Shown piece after piece: positions 35,096 through 47,977 of a stretch of DNA of 64,000 nt. This stretch comes from Caprella mutica (lineage: Eukaryota; Arthropoda; Malacostraca; Amphipoda; Caprellidae). The stretch is from assembly GCA_947561585.1 (NCBI GenBank), contig CANNZV010000336.1, forward strand, positions 310,001 to 374,000, in the 5' to 3' direction. The notes beneath the pieces were generated by a model. That model was not told the DNA's origin. It did no database searches and saw nothing but the letters and a program-made list of their open reading frames with translations. Positions within the stretch are counted from its first letter, which is position 1; the number at the start of each line of letters is the position of its first letter. The translations under genes and the position numbers were made by a program.

Positions 35096-35365
35096 TCTCT
35101 ATTTACTCATGAATTCAAACATAACATGTGTCTCGACCATTTTCCTCCAATACATTTCGAATATTATTTCTTCGTCTTCAATATTTTCAGCTATAAGTTA
35201 CTTAATTTAGCATTCTTCTTATACTTAGCCAAAGCCTTTTTCATTCACACCAATTGATGCTCTTTCTTCAACAATCGCACAAACACTGACGCCATTGCTG
35301 CTTGCAAAATGGTCTACCAGCGATAATCGCAACAATGGTTTCACACTTGCATGCAAAATGTACCT

Positions 35366-37590
35366 AACTAACCTAAGTCCGATTAAAATTTCTCTAGATT
35401 TTTCTTCAAAATTGTAGAACTAAGGTTATATAATATATAATAGTTAACAGAAAAGAAATTGATCAATTATTCGCTTCGTAATTAATTATTTAATAAAATA
35501 ATCACACTCAACCGTCAGATTTAAAAGTAGAACAAGTACCTACTGTAGACTAACCTTACTACGTGTTATTGTAAATTTAATGGTAATTAAGAATATAGGT
35601 TCACTTCTAGGTGCCTAATGCTTTTTTTTAAGATAGTTGTATTTAGATAACGATATAAGTAACAACTTATAATATGTCTAAAAGCTTTATTATAGATTTC
35701 AATTTTTCAGAGGTATTGTAGTCGCTTTCTGCGCTTGAAATTCTGAGGGTAGGAGCGAAATCATAAGAATTTCCTATTTACACATTTCATAATAATAATA
35801 TAGAACCAAATTTGAAATGGTTTGCAGTTTTATAAACAGTAACCTTAAATTAAAAGAAATAGAATGGAGGGGACCTTCTTAATAAACTAGATCAATATTA
35901 CTCTATTGTTGATGCTCCCGAATAAATTTATTCACATTTCGGTCGAAATAATAACTATGGGCCCTAACGTTGCTAGCAAAGATATTATAGTACAACTACT
36001 AAAGATATTATATACTATGTTGTAGTATAATATCTTTGTTGCTAGTGTACACTGTACCTTTAATAGTTGGTTCGAGTTCTGCAGTTGAAGTTAATGCAAA
36101 CAGACAGAGTCTCTCACTTGATTTATTGACTGGCAATGCAGTTTGCAGATGTCACAGTGCAAATTATTACCTCTAATCAATATTTATTGGGAAGGTAAGC
36201 AATGCTAGTGGAGGTAATTGTAGTCGATTTGGGTGACTCCATTGCAATTGTGGTAAGATAAATAAACAGGTGAATTAGCCATTTTGCATATCATTTACAT
36301 ATTTCAATAACTTATGTTGATGAGTATTTCAATTTTTAATGTTCTTCAACGTAAGAGTTAGTTCCTAGTGGAATATTGATAATGATAATATTTATTGAGA
36401 AAAAAAGTAGACAGATATACATAGAACTCAAGCCCCTATATAAGTAAAAAAAAAAACTTTATTTGTATTGGCAGTAAATGGATATTGAATGAATGTTACA
36501 CATAGCTGTAAGAGTTCTTTCCTAGTAGGCTAGTGGGATATTATTTGTATTTACAATGGCAAAAAAATGTTTTCTCTTTTAATTGATTCGATGAGGATTC
36601 CATGATTTATATAACTAATTAGCAATTAAAATTAACATTGATTAGACAAGTTTTGTACTCACGAATCAATAGATACTACGTTTCCCCTGCGATGTTTACT
36701 CGATACGAGTGATGATGAATTGCAAGTTTCGATCTAGTTTTCCAATGCAGTTCTCATGCATCAAATTTGTCACATTCACTGATTGCATTCATTAGCGCTG
36801 GGTTAGCATTAATATCGACCCAATGCTCCGATACCTGTCATTAGGAGAGCTGTGTTGTAGGTCGATATTTTTTTAGCTAGGTAGCGTTTTCCAAAGACTC
36901 CTTAGGTGCACATGTTGTGCGCGTGTTTTAGAAATGGCGGGAGATGTTCAGATCGGGGGAGACAATGCTATAATTATTGGGTAGGTAATGGACACTTATT
37001 GTGCTCTGTGAAATGGTTTGGTGTACATATTGTTTGGTGTGCCTATTGAATTGGTGTGCCTATTGATATGTAAAGTACACCCGCTGAGATTTTACGATAC
37101 CCTTAGGCCCCTTCCTAGTAGATTATTTGAAAACCAACTCTACGTTAAATTTACTATAATGGATGTTAGCATGCCACCTACTTCTTACATGTATATATTT
37201 ATGAGAATTCTGAGTACATTATTTAAAATGAAAGTAAATATTAAATTGTATTTTTCAAACTGTTTGGATTTGATTTGAAAAAAAAAGTAAATAAATTCTC
37301 CTTTTTCTGTCTCTCCCCACTACTCTTACTCTCTTCTTTTCATTCTCCTCTTCTCTCCATTTCCGTTACAATTCCCTCTTTATTATCCAATTTATGCCTA
37401 ACTTACCCTATTAACATCAATATAAATTACCTAACTAGGTACCTGCACTAATACATTACATAACCATTCATATTACACTATTCCATATCTAAGAAAACTG
37501 ATGAATTATGAATAAAGTCATTGTTAATAATTCATAAGTTAAGTGATGTCTTCAATCAATAATAAAAACACCTGAGATAAGATAAAATAG
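35366..37590. other. intergenic, no gene established
   Basis: 35800-35877 resembles the right end of the TTAA element at 4715-5305 (tggtttgcag ... tggaggggacctt). A hairpin lies at 35966-36047. A possible short first exon lies at 36933-36979. Elsewhere only AT-rich sequence. Confidence 0.5.
35966..36047. repeat. 82-bp inverted repeat (hairpin)
   Basis: The arms ctagcaaagatattatag plus tacaac and gttgtagtataatatctttg plus ttgctag pair over about 25 bp, around a roughly 22-base loop that repeats aaagatattata. It may be a tiny MITE or a stem-loop. Confidence 0.6.
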
Positions 37591-37593
37591 GTA

Positions 37594-38520
37594 CCGGGTG
37601 ATCAATAAAAAACTGGTCGAAAGTAAATGCTTTTAACTCAAAAAGTAGTTGGTGTAGAAAAATGAAACGTAAATCACATAAAAGAGTATATTATCAAGTT
37701 TTATTTGATATCAAAGATCACATGAATCATTATGCAACTAACTATTGAATAGAGAGTTTTCATTTCTAAACATTATCATTTGAGCAGTTCTGCAACTTTA
37801 ATTAAGAGAAAATAGGCCATTCAATACAACAAGGGTATAATAATTAAAATGGTTAAGAATTTTATCATTAAATGGACAAGAAATGAAGTGTTTGAGAAAC
37901 CATTGCACTCGGCGAAAGTGACAGTTCGGTGCGGTTTGAGTTCGCATAAGTCATGCATGGTCAATATTTTTTTAAAGATGTAGAGACATAAAATGTTTGT
38001 TCTGTAAACACCGACGGATTCATTGAAATGTTAAATACTGTAATGACTGACGACAATCATCGTGACTTTTGGTTCCATTATGACACTGCAACTGCACACA
38101 CATTCTTGTCTGCACGAGACTGATTGAAAAGTCACTTCGAGGACAAGATTATTTCGCACCGAACCGTTTTCTCTTTCCAACTAAGTCCCTTGACCTTTCA
38201 CCTTTGAATTTTATCTCTGGTATTTAAGAAAAGAAAGAAAAGGTATTTAAATTGAAACCAAAACATGATTGAAGACTTGAAGCAAGAGATACGTGAAGTA
38301 ACTAAAATATATTAGTTAGGTACAGTAATCGCTAATTTTGAAAAAAAAAAGAATTGATCTCTGTATTTAGCACAGCAGTATGGATTTCAAAACACCTGTT
38401 ATGTACCGAATAAAACTTGAGAATATACTCTTTTATGTGATTTTTGTTTTACCTTCCTACATCAATTACTTTTGAAGTTATAAGTATTTACTTTCGACCA
38501 GTTTTTTATTGGTCACCCGG
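37594..38520 (+). pseudogene. Tc1/mariner-type element with transposase relic
   Basis: Inverted ends of about 100 bp start ccgggtgatcaataaaaaac and, in reverse, ccgggtgaccaataaaaaac, with TA on both sides (37592-37593 and 38521-38522). Inside, a frame from about 38004 reads TDGFIEMLNTVMTDDNHRD and WFHYDTATAHTFLSARD before a stop. This is the W-F-x-x-D-x-A-x-A-H-T catalytic block of mariner-like transposases. Later MIEDLKQEIREVTKIY (near 38260-38310) matches the C-terminal part. It is internally deleted and broken by stops. 38523-39050 shows no further feature. Confidence 0.75.
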
Positions 38521-39059
38521 TATGTTTACATATCTATGTATTTTTTTAGAAGGCATTAATTGATATGAGCAGGTCTGTGTGTTTTATAGAAGGCATTACC
38601 AAGCAATACAATTATGCTATTTATTAATATATTTTTCACAATTCTAAGCATAATCTATTACCCTTATCATTAAGATAACTTTGAAGCACGTGGGTGATAA
38701 TATGATAAAAACACCATTACTCATTCATCTTCAATGATACAATTCGTCATGTTTAAAGGCATTAAAACAGCTGTAAACTCATTGGCCAACAATGTCCCTC
38801 CATCCAAACCTCATAAATCAGCTGACTGAGTGCCATTGACTACTAACTGTGTTAACCTTGTCTAAACATGAGACCAGAGGGGTAATATGCGTGTGGTATA
38901 TGCTACCTAAGTCCTTTGTAATGTAGAACAGGCTCATGAAAAGGGTACGAGCCTGTATCTAATCCTATTATAATATCTCCCTAGTTTGAGGAATGATATT
39001 TAGCGTATAATCCTGAATGGATTATTGATTCTGATTATCTAATAACTGTAAAAACAGGC

Positions 39060-39405
39060 TAAATTGTATTCGGTAAAAAAATGATAACATGTGTTCGGTA
39101 AAAAAAGAGATAACCTGTGTTCAGTAAAAAAAATTATAATCTGTGTGTGGTAAAAAAAATTATATCCTGTGCTTGGTAAAAAAAAAGATAACCTGTGTTC
39201 AGTAAAAAAATTATATCCTGTGCTTGGTAAAAAAAATGATAGCCTGTGCTCGGTAGAAAAATGGTACGGAACATGTGTTCGGTAGAAAAATAATAACCTG
39301 TGTTCGGTAAGAAATTGATATCCTGTGCTCGATATAAAGATATTCTGTGCTCGAAATTAAAAATGATAATCTGCGCTCGCTAAAAATAACCTGTGCTAAA
39401 TTATG
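39060..39405. repeat. imperfect minisatellite of about 29 bp
   Basis: The unit is close to cctgtgttcggtaaaaaaat plus gataa, with variable A-runs; roughly 12 copies. A second block lies at 39850-40020 and inverted blocks at 41100-41400. Confidence 0.75.
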
Positions 39406-39849
39406 AAGCTGAGCATCACAAAAACTCCCTGCCATCACCATTAATTATATTATCAGTGCATAATCAATGGAGACAGGAAGTCGAAGGCGAATTCTTTGGA
39501 CTCGTGCAGCAGATATAAATTGCAGAGCTTTCCATTAAATCTCTTGCATAATTCAATATATATATTATTCAACTTGCATAATGCATTATCTGTGAAATAA
39601 TTTTTATGCCCAAATACTTTATTGAATACCATAAATCCTCTATTTATTCTAACACATCCTATCGACTACCTCTTTCAAAGCGAGAGGAAACGCTACAACA
39701 TATAGGTACCTAATTACCCCCAACGTGGGAACACTCACGTGGCTACGACAACGTGAAACAGTACCTATATTCTCCTGACACGAACAACAAATGTAGTCAT
39801 TGAAAAGGTGTAGAATATTATTTCGTTGTTAATATTTAAAGTAAAGAAT

Positions 39850-40020
39850 TCCTCGGTAAAAAATAATAACCTGTGCTCTGTAAAAATGATAACCTGTGCT
39901 CGGTAAAAAGAATTATAACCTATACTCTGTAAAAATGATAACCTGTGCTCGGTAAAAAGAATTATAACCTATACTCGGTAAAAATGATAACCTGTTTTCG
40001 GTAAAAAATGATAAACAATG
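39850..40020. repeat. second block of the cggtaaaaatgataacctgt minisatellite
   Basis: About six units with alternating aatgataacctgtgctcggt and agaattataacctat variants, the same orientation as 39060-39405. The intervening 39406-39849 is unremarkable. Confidence 0.75.
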
Positions 40021-40029
40021 TTAGATAAA

Positions 40030-41100
40030 AATGTATCATAACATTTCACGTGCTACCTAACCCCTATATCTGTCTCAGGTTGCAAGAGTCACAAAGGCGG
40101 TAGGTTAGTCTCATACAATCCAGATTCACAACAGGAAGCTAAGTAGTGATGGAAAACAGCAACGGGTTCCTTCCGCCGGTTAGTTTTTAGTTACTGCACT
40201 CGACTGACGCTAAGAAGTAATGAGCTGAGTGCGGTAACGATAACTCCTCTGAGCTACAGGTCTTGTTCGAGATCGAGTTTCAGACAAAAACGAAATGTTT
40301 TGAAATTGAAACATTTCTTATGCTGCCCTGCCGATGTAAGACAATGGAGTCAGTGTCTGGTAATTGTGAATACTGAATGAAGCACGTACAGTACCTAATG
40401 TGAAAAAGGACTAGCTATATGGTAGAAAAGTATGTTGTGAAATAATGATATTGGTTTAATGTCCATATGCATAGAATATATGTTAAATATAGGTATATAT
40501 GAGTATTGTTCGGTAATAATTACCAATGCGTCTTATCAGTGTTCGGTAATGGTATTACACAGAGGCACGTTCCATATGAGTACGATGTGTAATTCAAACA
40601 GGAAATGTTTGTACCTAAAGCGTACGACGCGTGGCCTAAATTTTACTTAAAATTTAGCGGTTGCCAGATGTCACCAGATGAAAATCATTCTTCGGAGTCA
40701 ATAAAAAAGGAAACCTAAAGAGATAGAATCATTAAAACTATCTGCAGGAAAACATAATTATTATAATTTACTTACGTTTCAATAAGTATATAGATAGTGT
40801 GTCCTATTTATTTAGTACCTATCATTTCATAGTTTAACTAACTACCTAATTGAATCATAGGAAATAATTTAGAAACCATAATTTGTAGATTATTTTATTC
40901 ATCTAGATTACACTGACATGCACCTATTTAAATGACCACAAGTTCATTGTTTTTTATTACTCCATCGCTGTGAAAGAACAAACCATTAGGCTTACCCAAA
41001 CCACTGAGTGTTTACTCGATTTAGTAGACTGGTCAGGTAGTAATAAAAAGGCGCGAGAAAAGCATAGGTAGGAATGTTGTGAGGGGGAAAATATGTGAAT
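40030..41100. other. intergenic, no gene recognised
   Basis: Mixed AT-rich sequence between direct and inverted minisatellite blocks. No coding frame worth calling. Confidence 0.5.
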
Positions 41101-41104
41101 TTAG

Positions 41105-41400
41105 TATTCATTTCATTCAGTGAGCACAGGTTCTCGTTTTTATACTGGAATTGGTTATCATTATGAATCAAGAATTAGTTATTATTTTCTAACCGTGCAT
41201 TGATTATCATTTTTTTAAACGAGCATTGGTGATCATTATTTTAACCGAGCAGTGATTATCATTATTCTTACCGAGCATTGATTATCATTATTCTTACCGA
41301 GCTTTGGTTATCATTATTCTAACCGAGCATTGGTCATTATTTTTTAACTGAACGTTGGTCATTATTTTTTCACTGTATATAGGCTTCTATTTTTAACTAG
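41105..41400. repeat. inverted copies of the 39-kb minisatellite
   Basis: Units such as ttaccgagcattgattatca and ttctaaccgagcattgg are the reverse complement of the units at 39060-40020. About nine degenerate copies. Confidence 0.7.
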
Positions 41401-43655
41401 TAGCTACATATCTATATTTTTGTTTTTCTATTTCCTAAAGATTGAGAGCTAAAATGGTGCGTACTATTTGCTAGGTTCCACTGTGTGAAGGACATTCACG
41501 GACTTTGTACTGGTTTCTTGTTTCCAGCTATCATGATTTGGCATTAGTAATAATGTAGGTTATTGCCTACCTAGTCATGGACACCTTTAGATATTTATCT
41601 TTCCGCTCTATTAGCAGTACCTAATTTGATTTACTTGTAGGTACCTACTGTGGTTATTGGTTTCAGAACTCAATTATTATTATATTAAAATTAGAGAGGT
41701 AAGTTACGTACAGTTAACTAAGAATTTATGTTACACTGGTGAATGTTTCCTTAGTGTTTTACAGTTCTATGCAACTTCCAATATATTTTAATGATATTAT
41801 AAGTAACAGATATACGAAATTGCGTAACGGTTACATTAATGTAACTTATATCCTAGCTAACTATGTATATAAATGTACTTAAAATGATAATTTAATACAG
41901 AAGATAAAAAATGGTAGCTATTCTGTATTATTTTTAGGCTATGGAATATTCTATATTGTATGCATTGATCATTTTCTCATAAAGTAGATATGGCTTATCA
42001 GTGTCAATATTAACACAGTGACAGTATCTCTTTCTTGCTCTCCGTCAAATAAAGCTATCGATGATATATAGAATTATGAAGCAATAAAATCCTAGATATC
42101 ATTTTCTGTGAATATAAAGATTGATTCTTCAATCAAATTCTCCCGACAAATAATATGGCTTTAGTAGGTAGGTAGTTCAACGTATCTTGCTTGTTCTGAG
42201 TAATAGAAATTTATTCAAGGTACATTGAGAAGGAGGCGTAGGATGCGTTCGTGGAAATAATTCAAGTTCCGAGCGCTTTGGGCAGCCACGAATTTTTTAT
42301 AAATGACTGCTACCATTGTAAAGAAAATGTATTGGTTCCGGTGCCCTTAAACTCCAGTGTATTTCGTGATATTGTTATATATGGAAAAACTTGATTGAAT
42401 AATTTCAAATTGGTATTCGACACTTATATTACTTTTAAATGGTCACTATGTAATTCTATTTATATTTAATAGAATTATTGTTAGCTGTTGTTTCAGTTGT
42501 AAGCTGTGTCAGTAGATGGCGCTTTGTACACATTATTGAGGCAGAAATGGCGGATGGGTCTAGCAATCACAACTTCCTTGTTTCAGTGTTACAGTAAGAG
42601 TGGTGAGAGGTGGTTGTGCTGTATGTGCTCTCTAATGACGCAAGTCAATATGTGTTATCAATAAAAATAGACCATCATTTATGCCAAGAAGGATTACCTC
42701 CCAGGGTTCAACTTGCTCTCCATCAGATTGCCATTAAGCCTAAGTAAGTAAATTGTACTTGTTTTATGATATTTATTTAAGAAGTACCTAAATATGCGGG
42801 ACGCTAAGTTTAAAAGTGATTTCTGTTTCAATGTTCTCTATAATTTTAGATTATGTAAGTGACAGTAGAGTGTTGTTGTGTCCCCAACTCAATGACTTTT
42901 TAGTTTGGTGAGTGTTTGTACTATGTCTAGGCAGGTACTTTAATATTTAGTATCTGCTCTGACGTTATTTAATAGCTACCTAGTTTGGTTAATAGGATGA
43001 ACGGTCCACCCATTCTTTTTATTAACATATAACACAGTTTGCACTTAGTACCTATTTAACTCCTATATACCTTTATACCTAATGCATACAATAATAGGTA
43101 ATAGGTACTTTTATAATGTAAAGTACCGGTACTTATAAGTTATTTTCTTCGTACCTAGATTAATTACGGATATTTTAATTTCACATCATCAATTCCTACA
43201 GAAATGTTCCTGACAGAAACACTGCATTAATTACACCTAATTACTATTTACCGATTATTGTTAGGTACTTTCCTCAGTTCCGTGACTAACTAACGACTGG
43301 TATGTTAATATATAAGGTATTACATTACTCTGCCTTGCAGATGAACTGCATATCAGTTACCATGCCTACCTACCAGGGTGAGTTCCCAGTTAGCAGACAG
43401 TTACACATTTTCGATCATATATACAATGTTATTTATTATTATAGAACTACTCTTTCTCATACCATCGGAAATATGGAACTGTCCGATAACACAGAACTTC
43501 CCTAGTTAGGGTGACTACTCAATCACCGGCACTCTGTCAGTTTTCATTATATTTACCAGACAAAGGTAATCTCAGTGAAATGCCTCATACCAGTTCTTAA
43601 TTCTAATTATTTACCGCAATTTATGGTCAAGTAATGAAATTTAGGTAATGAAACC
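41401..43655. other. intergenic, no gene established
   Basis: AT-rich. A short ATG frame MADGSSNHNFLVSVLQ (42548-42595) before tccattt-poor DNA is not supported by anything else. The rest shows no element ends I could pair. Confidence 0.5.
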
Positions 43656-43660
43656 AACTT

Positions 43661-44470
43661 GCTGTGTATCATTGTACAGAGTGTGTGTATCATTGTACAG
43701 AGTGTGTGTATCATTGTACAGAGTGTGTGTATCATTGTACAGAGTGTGTGTATCATTGTACAGAGTGTGTGTATCATTGTACAGAGTGTGTGTATTATTG
43801 TACAGAGTGTGTATATCATTGTACAGAGTGTGTGTATCATTGTACAGAGTGTGTGTATCATTGTACAGAGTGTGTGTATCATTGTACAGAGTGTGTGTAT
43901 TATTGTACAGAGTGTGTGTATCATTGTACAGAGTGTGTGTATCATTGTACAGAGTGTGTGTATCATTGTACAGAGTGTGTGTATCATTGTACAGAGTGTG
44001 TGTATCATTGTACAGAGTGTGTGTATCATTGTACAGAGTGTGTGTATCATTGTACAGAGTGTGTGTATCATTGTACAGAGTGTGTGTATCATTGTACAGA
44101 GTGTGTGTATCATTGTACAGAGTGTGTGTATCATTGTACAGAGTGTGTGTATTATTGTACAGAGTGTGTGTATCATTGTACAGAGTGTGTGTATCATTGT
44201 ACAGAGTGTGTGTATCATTGTACAGAGTGTGTGTATTATTGTACAGAGTGTGTGTATTATTGTACAGAGTGTGTGTATTATTGTACAGAGTGTGTGTATC
44301 ATTGTACAGAGTGTGTGTATCATTGTACAGAGTGTGTGTATCATTGTACAGAGTGTGTGTATCATTGTACAGAGTGTGTGTATCATTGTACAGAGTGTGT
44401 GTATTATTGTACAGAGTGTGTGTATCTTTGTACAGAGTGTGTGTATCTTTGTACAGAGTGTGTATCATTG
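43661..44470. repeat. 21-bp satellite, about 38 copies
   Basis: The unit atcattgtacagagtgtgtg plus t is repeated, with a few att and ctt variants. The period is a multiple of three, so long reading frames appear in several frames; they are products of the repeat. Confidence 0.95.
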
Positions 44471-45044
44471 TACAGAGTGTGTATCATTGTACAGTGTGTG
44501 TATCATTGTACAGTGTGTGTATCATTGTACAGTGTGTGTATCATTGTACAGTGTGTGTATCATTGTACAGTGTGTGTATCATTGTACAGTGTGTGTATCA
44601 TTGTACAGTGTGTGTATCATTGTACAGTGTGTGTATCATTGTACAGTGTGTGTATCATTGTACAGTGTGTGTATCATTGTACAGTGTGTGTATCATTGTA
44701 CAGTGTGTGTATCATTGTACAGTGTGTGTATCATTGTACAGTGTGTGTATCATTGTACAGTGTGTGTATCATTGTACAGTGTGTGTATCATTGTACAGTG
44801 TGTGTATCATTGTACAGTGTGTGTATCATTGTACAGTGTGTGTATCATTGTACAGTGTGTGTATCATTGTACAGTGTGTGTATCATTGTACAGTGTGTGT
44901 ATCATTGTACAGTGTGTGTATCATTGTACAGAGTGTGTATCATTGTACAGAGTGTGTATCATTGTACAGAGTGTGTATCATTGTACAGTGTGTGTATCAT
45001 TGTATTTGTACAGAGTGTGTGTATCATTGTACAGAGTGTGTGTG
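44471..45044. repeat. 19-bp satellite, about 24 copies
   Basis: The unit atcattgtacagtgtgtgt is the 21-bp unit minus two bases. It adjoins the 21-bp block directly; a few 19-21 bp mixed units lie at 44925-45044. Confidence 0.95.
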
Positions 45045-45400
45045 TATCATCACACACTGTGTATCATCACACACTGTGTATCATCACACACTGTGTATCA
45101 TTACACACTGTGTATCATTACACACTGTGTATCATTACACACTGTGTATCATTATACACTGTGTATCATTACACACTGTGTATCATTACACACTGTGTAT
45201 CATTACACACTGTGTATCATTACACACTGTGTATCATTACACACTGTGTATCATTACACACTGTGTATCATCACACACTGTGTATCATCACACACTGTGT
45301 ATCATCACACACTGTGTATCATCACACACTGTGTATCATTACACACTGTGTATCATTACACACTGTGTATCATTACACACTGTGTATCATCACACACCTC
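45045..45400. repeat. 17-bp satellite, about 20 copies
   Basis: The unit atcattacacactgtgt has runs of an atcatc variant. Each unit contains the near-palindrome acacactgtgt. It shares atcat and gtgt with the two preceding blocks. Confidence 0.95.
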
Positions 45401-45605
45401 ATCTGCTTTCACAGTAACTGCATTCCGTTGTTATTGTTTGTTTTATTTGCAGTTCTTATAGATAGTTATTAATTGTATGTTTTCCTCTACTCTAGAAGTA
45501 ATTATCTCAGTGTAATTATTGCATCGATATTTAATGACTTACTTTTCTTCCATTGTTATTTGGAATTGAGTGACTGTGAGTGATTGAGTGAATATCTGAG
45601 TAAGA

Positions 45606-46374
45606 GTGCACTGAGTGACTCTTCCTCACGTCACTCTCTTTCTTCCTCACGTCACTCTCTTTCTTCCTCACGTCACTCTCTTTCTTCCTCACGTCACTTT
45701 CGTCCTTCCTCACGTCACTCTCTTCCTTCCTCACGTCACTCTCTTCCTTCCTCACGTCACTCTCTTCCTTTCTCACGTCACTCTCTTCCTTTCTCACGTC
45801 ACTCTCTTCCTTCCTCACGTCACTCTCTTCCTTCCTCACGTCACTCTCTTCCTTCCTCACGTCACTCTCTTCCTTCCTCACGTCACTCTCTTCCTTCCTC
45901 ACGTCACTCTCTTCCTTCCTCACGTCACTCTCTTCCTTTCTCACGTCACTCTCTTCCTTCCTCACGTCACTCTCTTCCTTCCTCACGTCACTCTCTTCCT
46001 TCCTCACGTCACTCTCTTCCTTCCTCACGTCACTCTCTTCCTTTCTCACGTCACTCTCTTCCTTCCTCACGTCACTCTCTTCCTTCCTCACGTCACTCTC
46101 TTCCTTCCTCACGTCACTCTCTTCCTTCCTCACGTCACTCTCTTCCTTCCTCACGTCACTCTCTTCCTTCCTCACGTCACTCTCTTCCTTCCTCACGTCA
46201 CTGTCTTCCTTCCTCACGTCACTGTCTTCCTTCCTCACGTCACTCTCTTTCTTCCTCACGTCACTCTCTTTCTTCCTCACGTCACTCTCTTTCTTCCTCA
46301 CGTCACTCTCTTTCTTCCTCACGTCACTCTCTTTCTTCCTCACGTCACTCTCTTCCTTCCTCACGTCACTCTCA
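45606..46374. repeat. 21-bp satellite, about 36 copies
   Basis: The unit tcactctcttccttcctcac plus g is repeated with small C/T changes that occur in runs. The strand asymmetry is strong (C/T on plus). Reading frames across it are products of the 21-bp period. 45401-45605 and 46375-46855 hold no gene. Confidence 0.95.
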
Positions 46375-46857
46375 TTCCATCATACCTCATCTCTCTTTTT
46401 AATTATCTTAAGCTGCGTGTGAATGTATCTGCCTGGGAACATCTCAGTGCTCCACTATCACCTACTCACGTCTCTTCACTCGCTATAACATCGCTAGCTA
46501 ATATCTTTGCTCTGTAGCTACCATTTAAATTACCCTGTGTACATTGTACGTGAATTTTATCATGAGTTATGTACTTTGCAGGTGAATTGTTTCAGTTTTT
46601 ATCAAAATATTATGAATTTCATTCTATTTTATTTCAATGGTAATTGTTTCCTATTTTCTTACCATTATTATTATATTAAACATTCAGTTTTAAAAACTAC
46701 GATTTAATTCTTTTTCAGTGCTTTCTAATAGAGAGAGCTCTACGAGGAACTTTTTCCGTTTTTTTCTCTATTGATGGTGATTTTAACGCACCGACACCAA
46801 TTATCAAAAAAACTAACTGGAACAGAGTTTGCACTAAAAAATATATAACTAATGAAT

Positions 46858-47165
46858 GTGTATCGGTCTATAAGGTATCGACACTGTTTCGGTCTATAAG
46901 GTATCGACACTGTATCGGTCTATAAGGTATCGGTACTGTATCTGTGTAGATGGTATCGGTACTGTATCGGTCTATAAGGTATCGGTCTATAAGGTATCGG
47001 TACTGTATCTGTGTAGATGGTATCGGTACTGTATCAGTTTATAAGGTATCTGTGCTGTATCGGTCTATAAAGTATCGATACTGTATCCATGTATCGGACT
47101 AGAAGGTATCGGTCTGTAAGGTATCGATACTGTATCCATGTATCGTACTAGAAGGTATCGGTACT
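46858..47165. repeat. short-period repeat of ggtatcggtactgtatcggt
   Basis: Units of about 25-50 bp are built from cggtctataaggtatcg and actgtatc blocks, irregularly mixed, about 12 copies. 47166-47690 shows no feature. Confidence 0.8.
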
Positions 47166-47693
47166 CGTTTTCTCCGTACAATTGTTAATGCCAAAGTGTC
47201 TCACGAACAATGCGAATAATTGCCAGGACTCATTAGAACAAACAATAGAATGTTAATCGAAAATAATAATGAAGAAATGAATTTTTGTTTGTAATTTACT
47301 TTTCTGATGCAATGTTACAACTTTACTGGGAAAGCATCCGATACTCATTTTCTCGATACAAACTCTCGATACACTCAATTCACCGATAAATCGTTCCATT
47401 ACTGTCCATTGGTCGGAACTCCTTTCATTTTCAGTGTTACGTACGGAATGTTTTCGGAAACTAGTGACTCAGCTGGCTAGTGACTAACTAACTAACTAGT
47501 TATTATTATGCGGGTACACAGTGACCTGGTTATGGTGTCTAGAAGCCACACACATACACTTATCTGTCAATATCATATTCATTTATTTAAGTCACTCGAA
47601 GAATTAAAGTAAATATCTTAAATAAGTTATTAATACAAAACAGTTACATTGACTGAATATTCTTGTTCATTAAGCGATGGTATTGTTCATCAA

Positions 47694-47977
47694 TCTATAC
47701 TAATAATTTCCTTAGTGTGTTTACTTATTTATTTGGTGCCCGCTTTTACTCGACGGGTATTATGCATGAAGAATGTAACTATGATACGCACGGGAATATA
47801 TTCACTTGATATTTAAATATCTTGTTTCTATTAAATTCTTGAATGTATTTTATCTATAAAATAAATTAGACTATGCGGAAAATTTAATTTCAATTGAATT
47901 CGTTAAAAGTAACCTAATAACGGGTAATAAATTGATATTGGTGATGACCCGTTATTTTCAACGGGAAAGCACACTAG
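47694..47977 (+). mobile_element. non-autonomous Helitron, copy 1
   Basis: 284 bp. It starts tctatactaataatttc after an A and ends acactag. Near its 3' end is the stem-loop cccgttattttcaacggg, 12 bases before the CTAG. The TC start, 3' hairpin, CTRR end and lack of terminal inverted repeats are Helitron hallmarks. Confidence 0.75.

Larger units (their letters stand above)
29820..35365. mobile_element. PIF/Harbinger element carrying a MADF-BESS gene
   Basis: The left end aggtacgttttgcatgcagc and the right end, in reverse, aggtacattttgcatgcaag are inverted repeats. Related cgattattgcgatcatcgct motifs recur in both end regions. Genes: MADF-BESS on plus (30388-34606) and the first transposase exon, decayed, on minus (34932-35095). 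The intron of the MADF gene contains a TTAA element and a dead Tc1. The right end lacks a clear TTA duplication. Confidence 0.6.

Noticed and set aside
42548..42595. Short ATG frame MADGSSNHNFLVSVLQ as a first exon
   Set aside because: The frame closes after 16 codons and the following sequence is not a convincing donor.
43607..45472. Several reading frames of 259-602 codons on both strands
   Set aside because: They are translations of the 21-, 19- and 17-bp satellites. Several frames are open at once and the products are simple repeats without start context or non-repeat domains.
45531..46517. Frames of 272-300 codons on both strands (RHSLPSS, HVTLFLP and VRKEESD repeats)
   Set aside because: The period of 21 bp gives seven codons per unit without a stop. 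Nothing else supports a protein.
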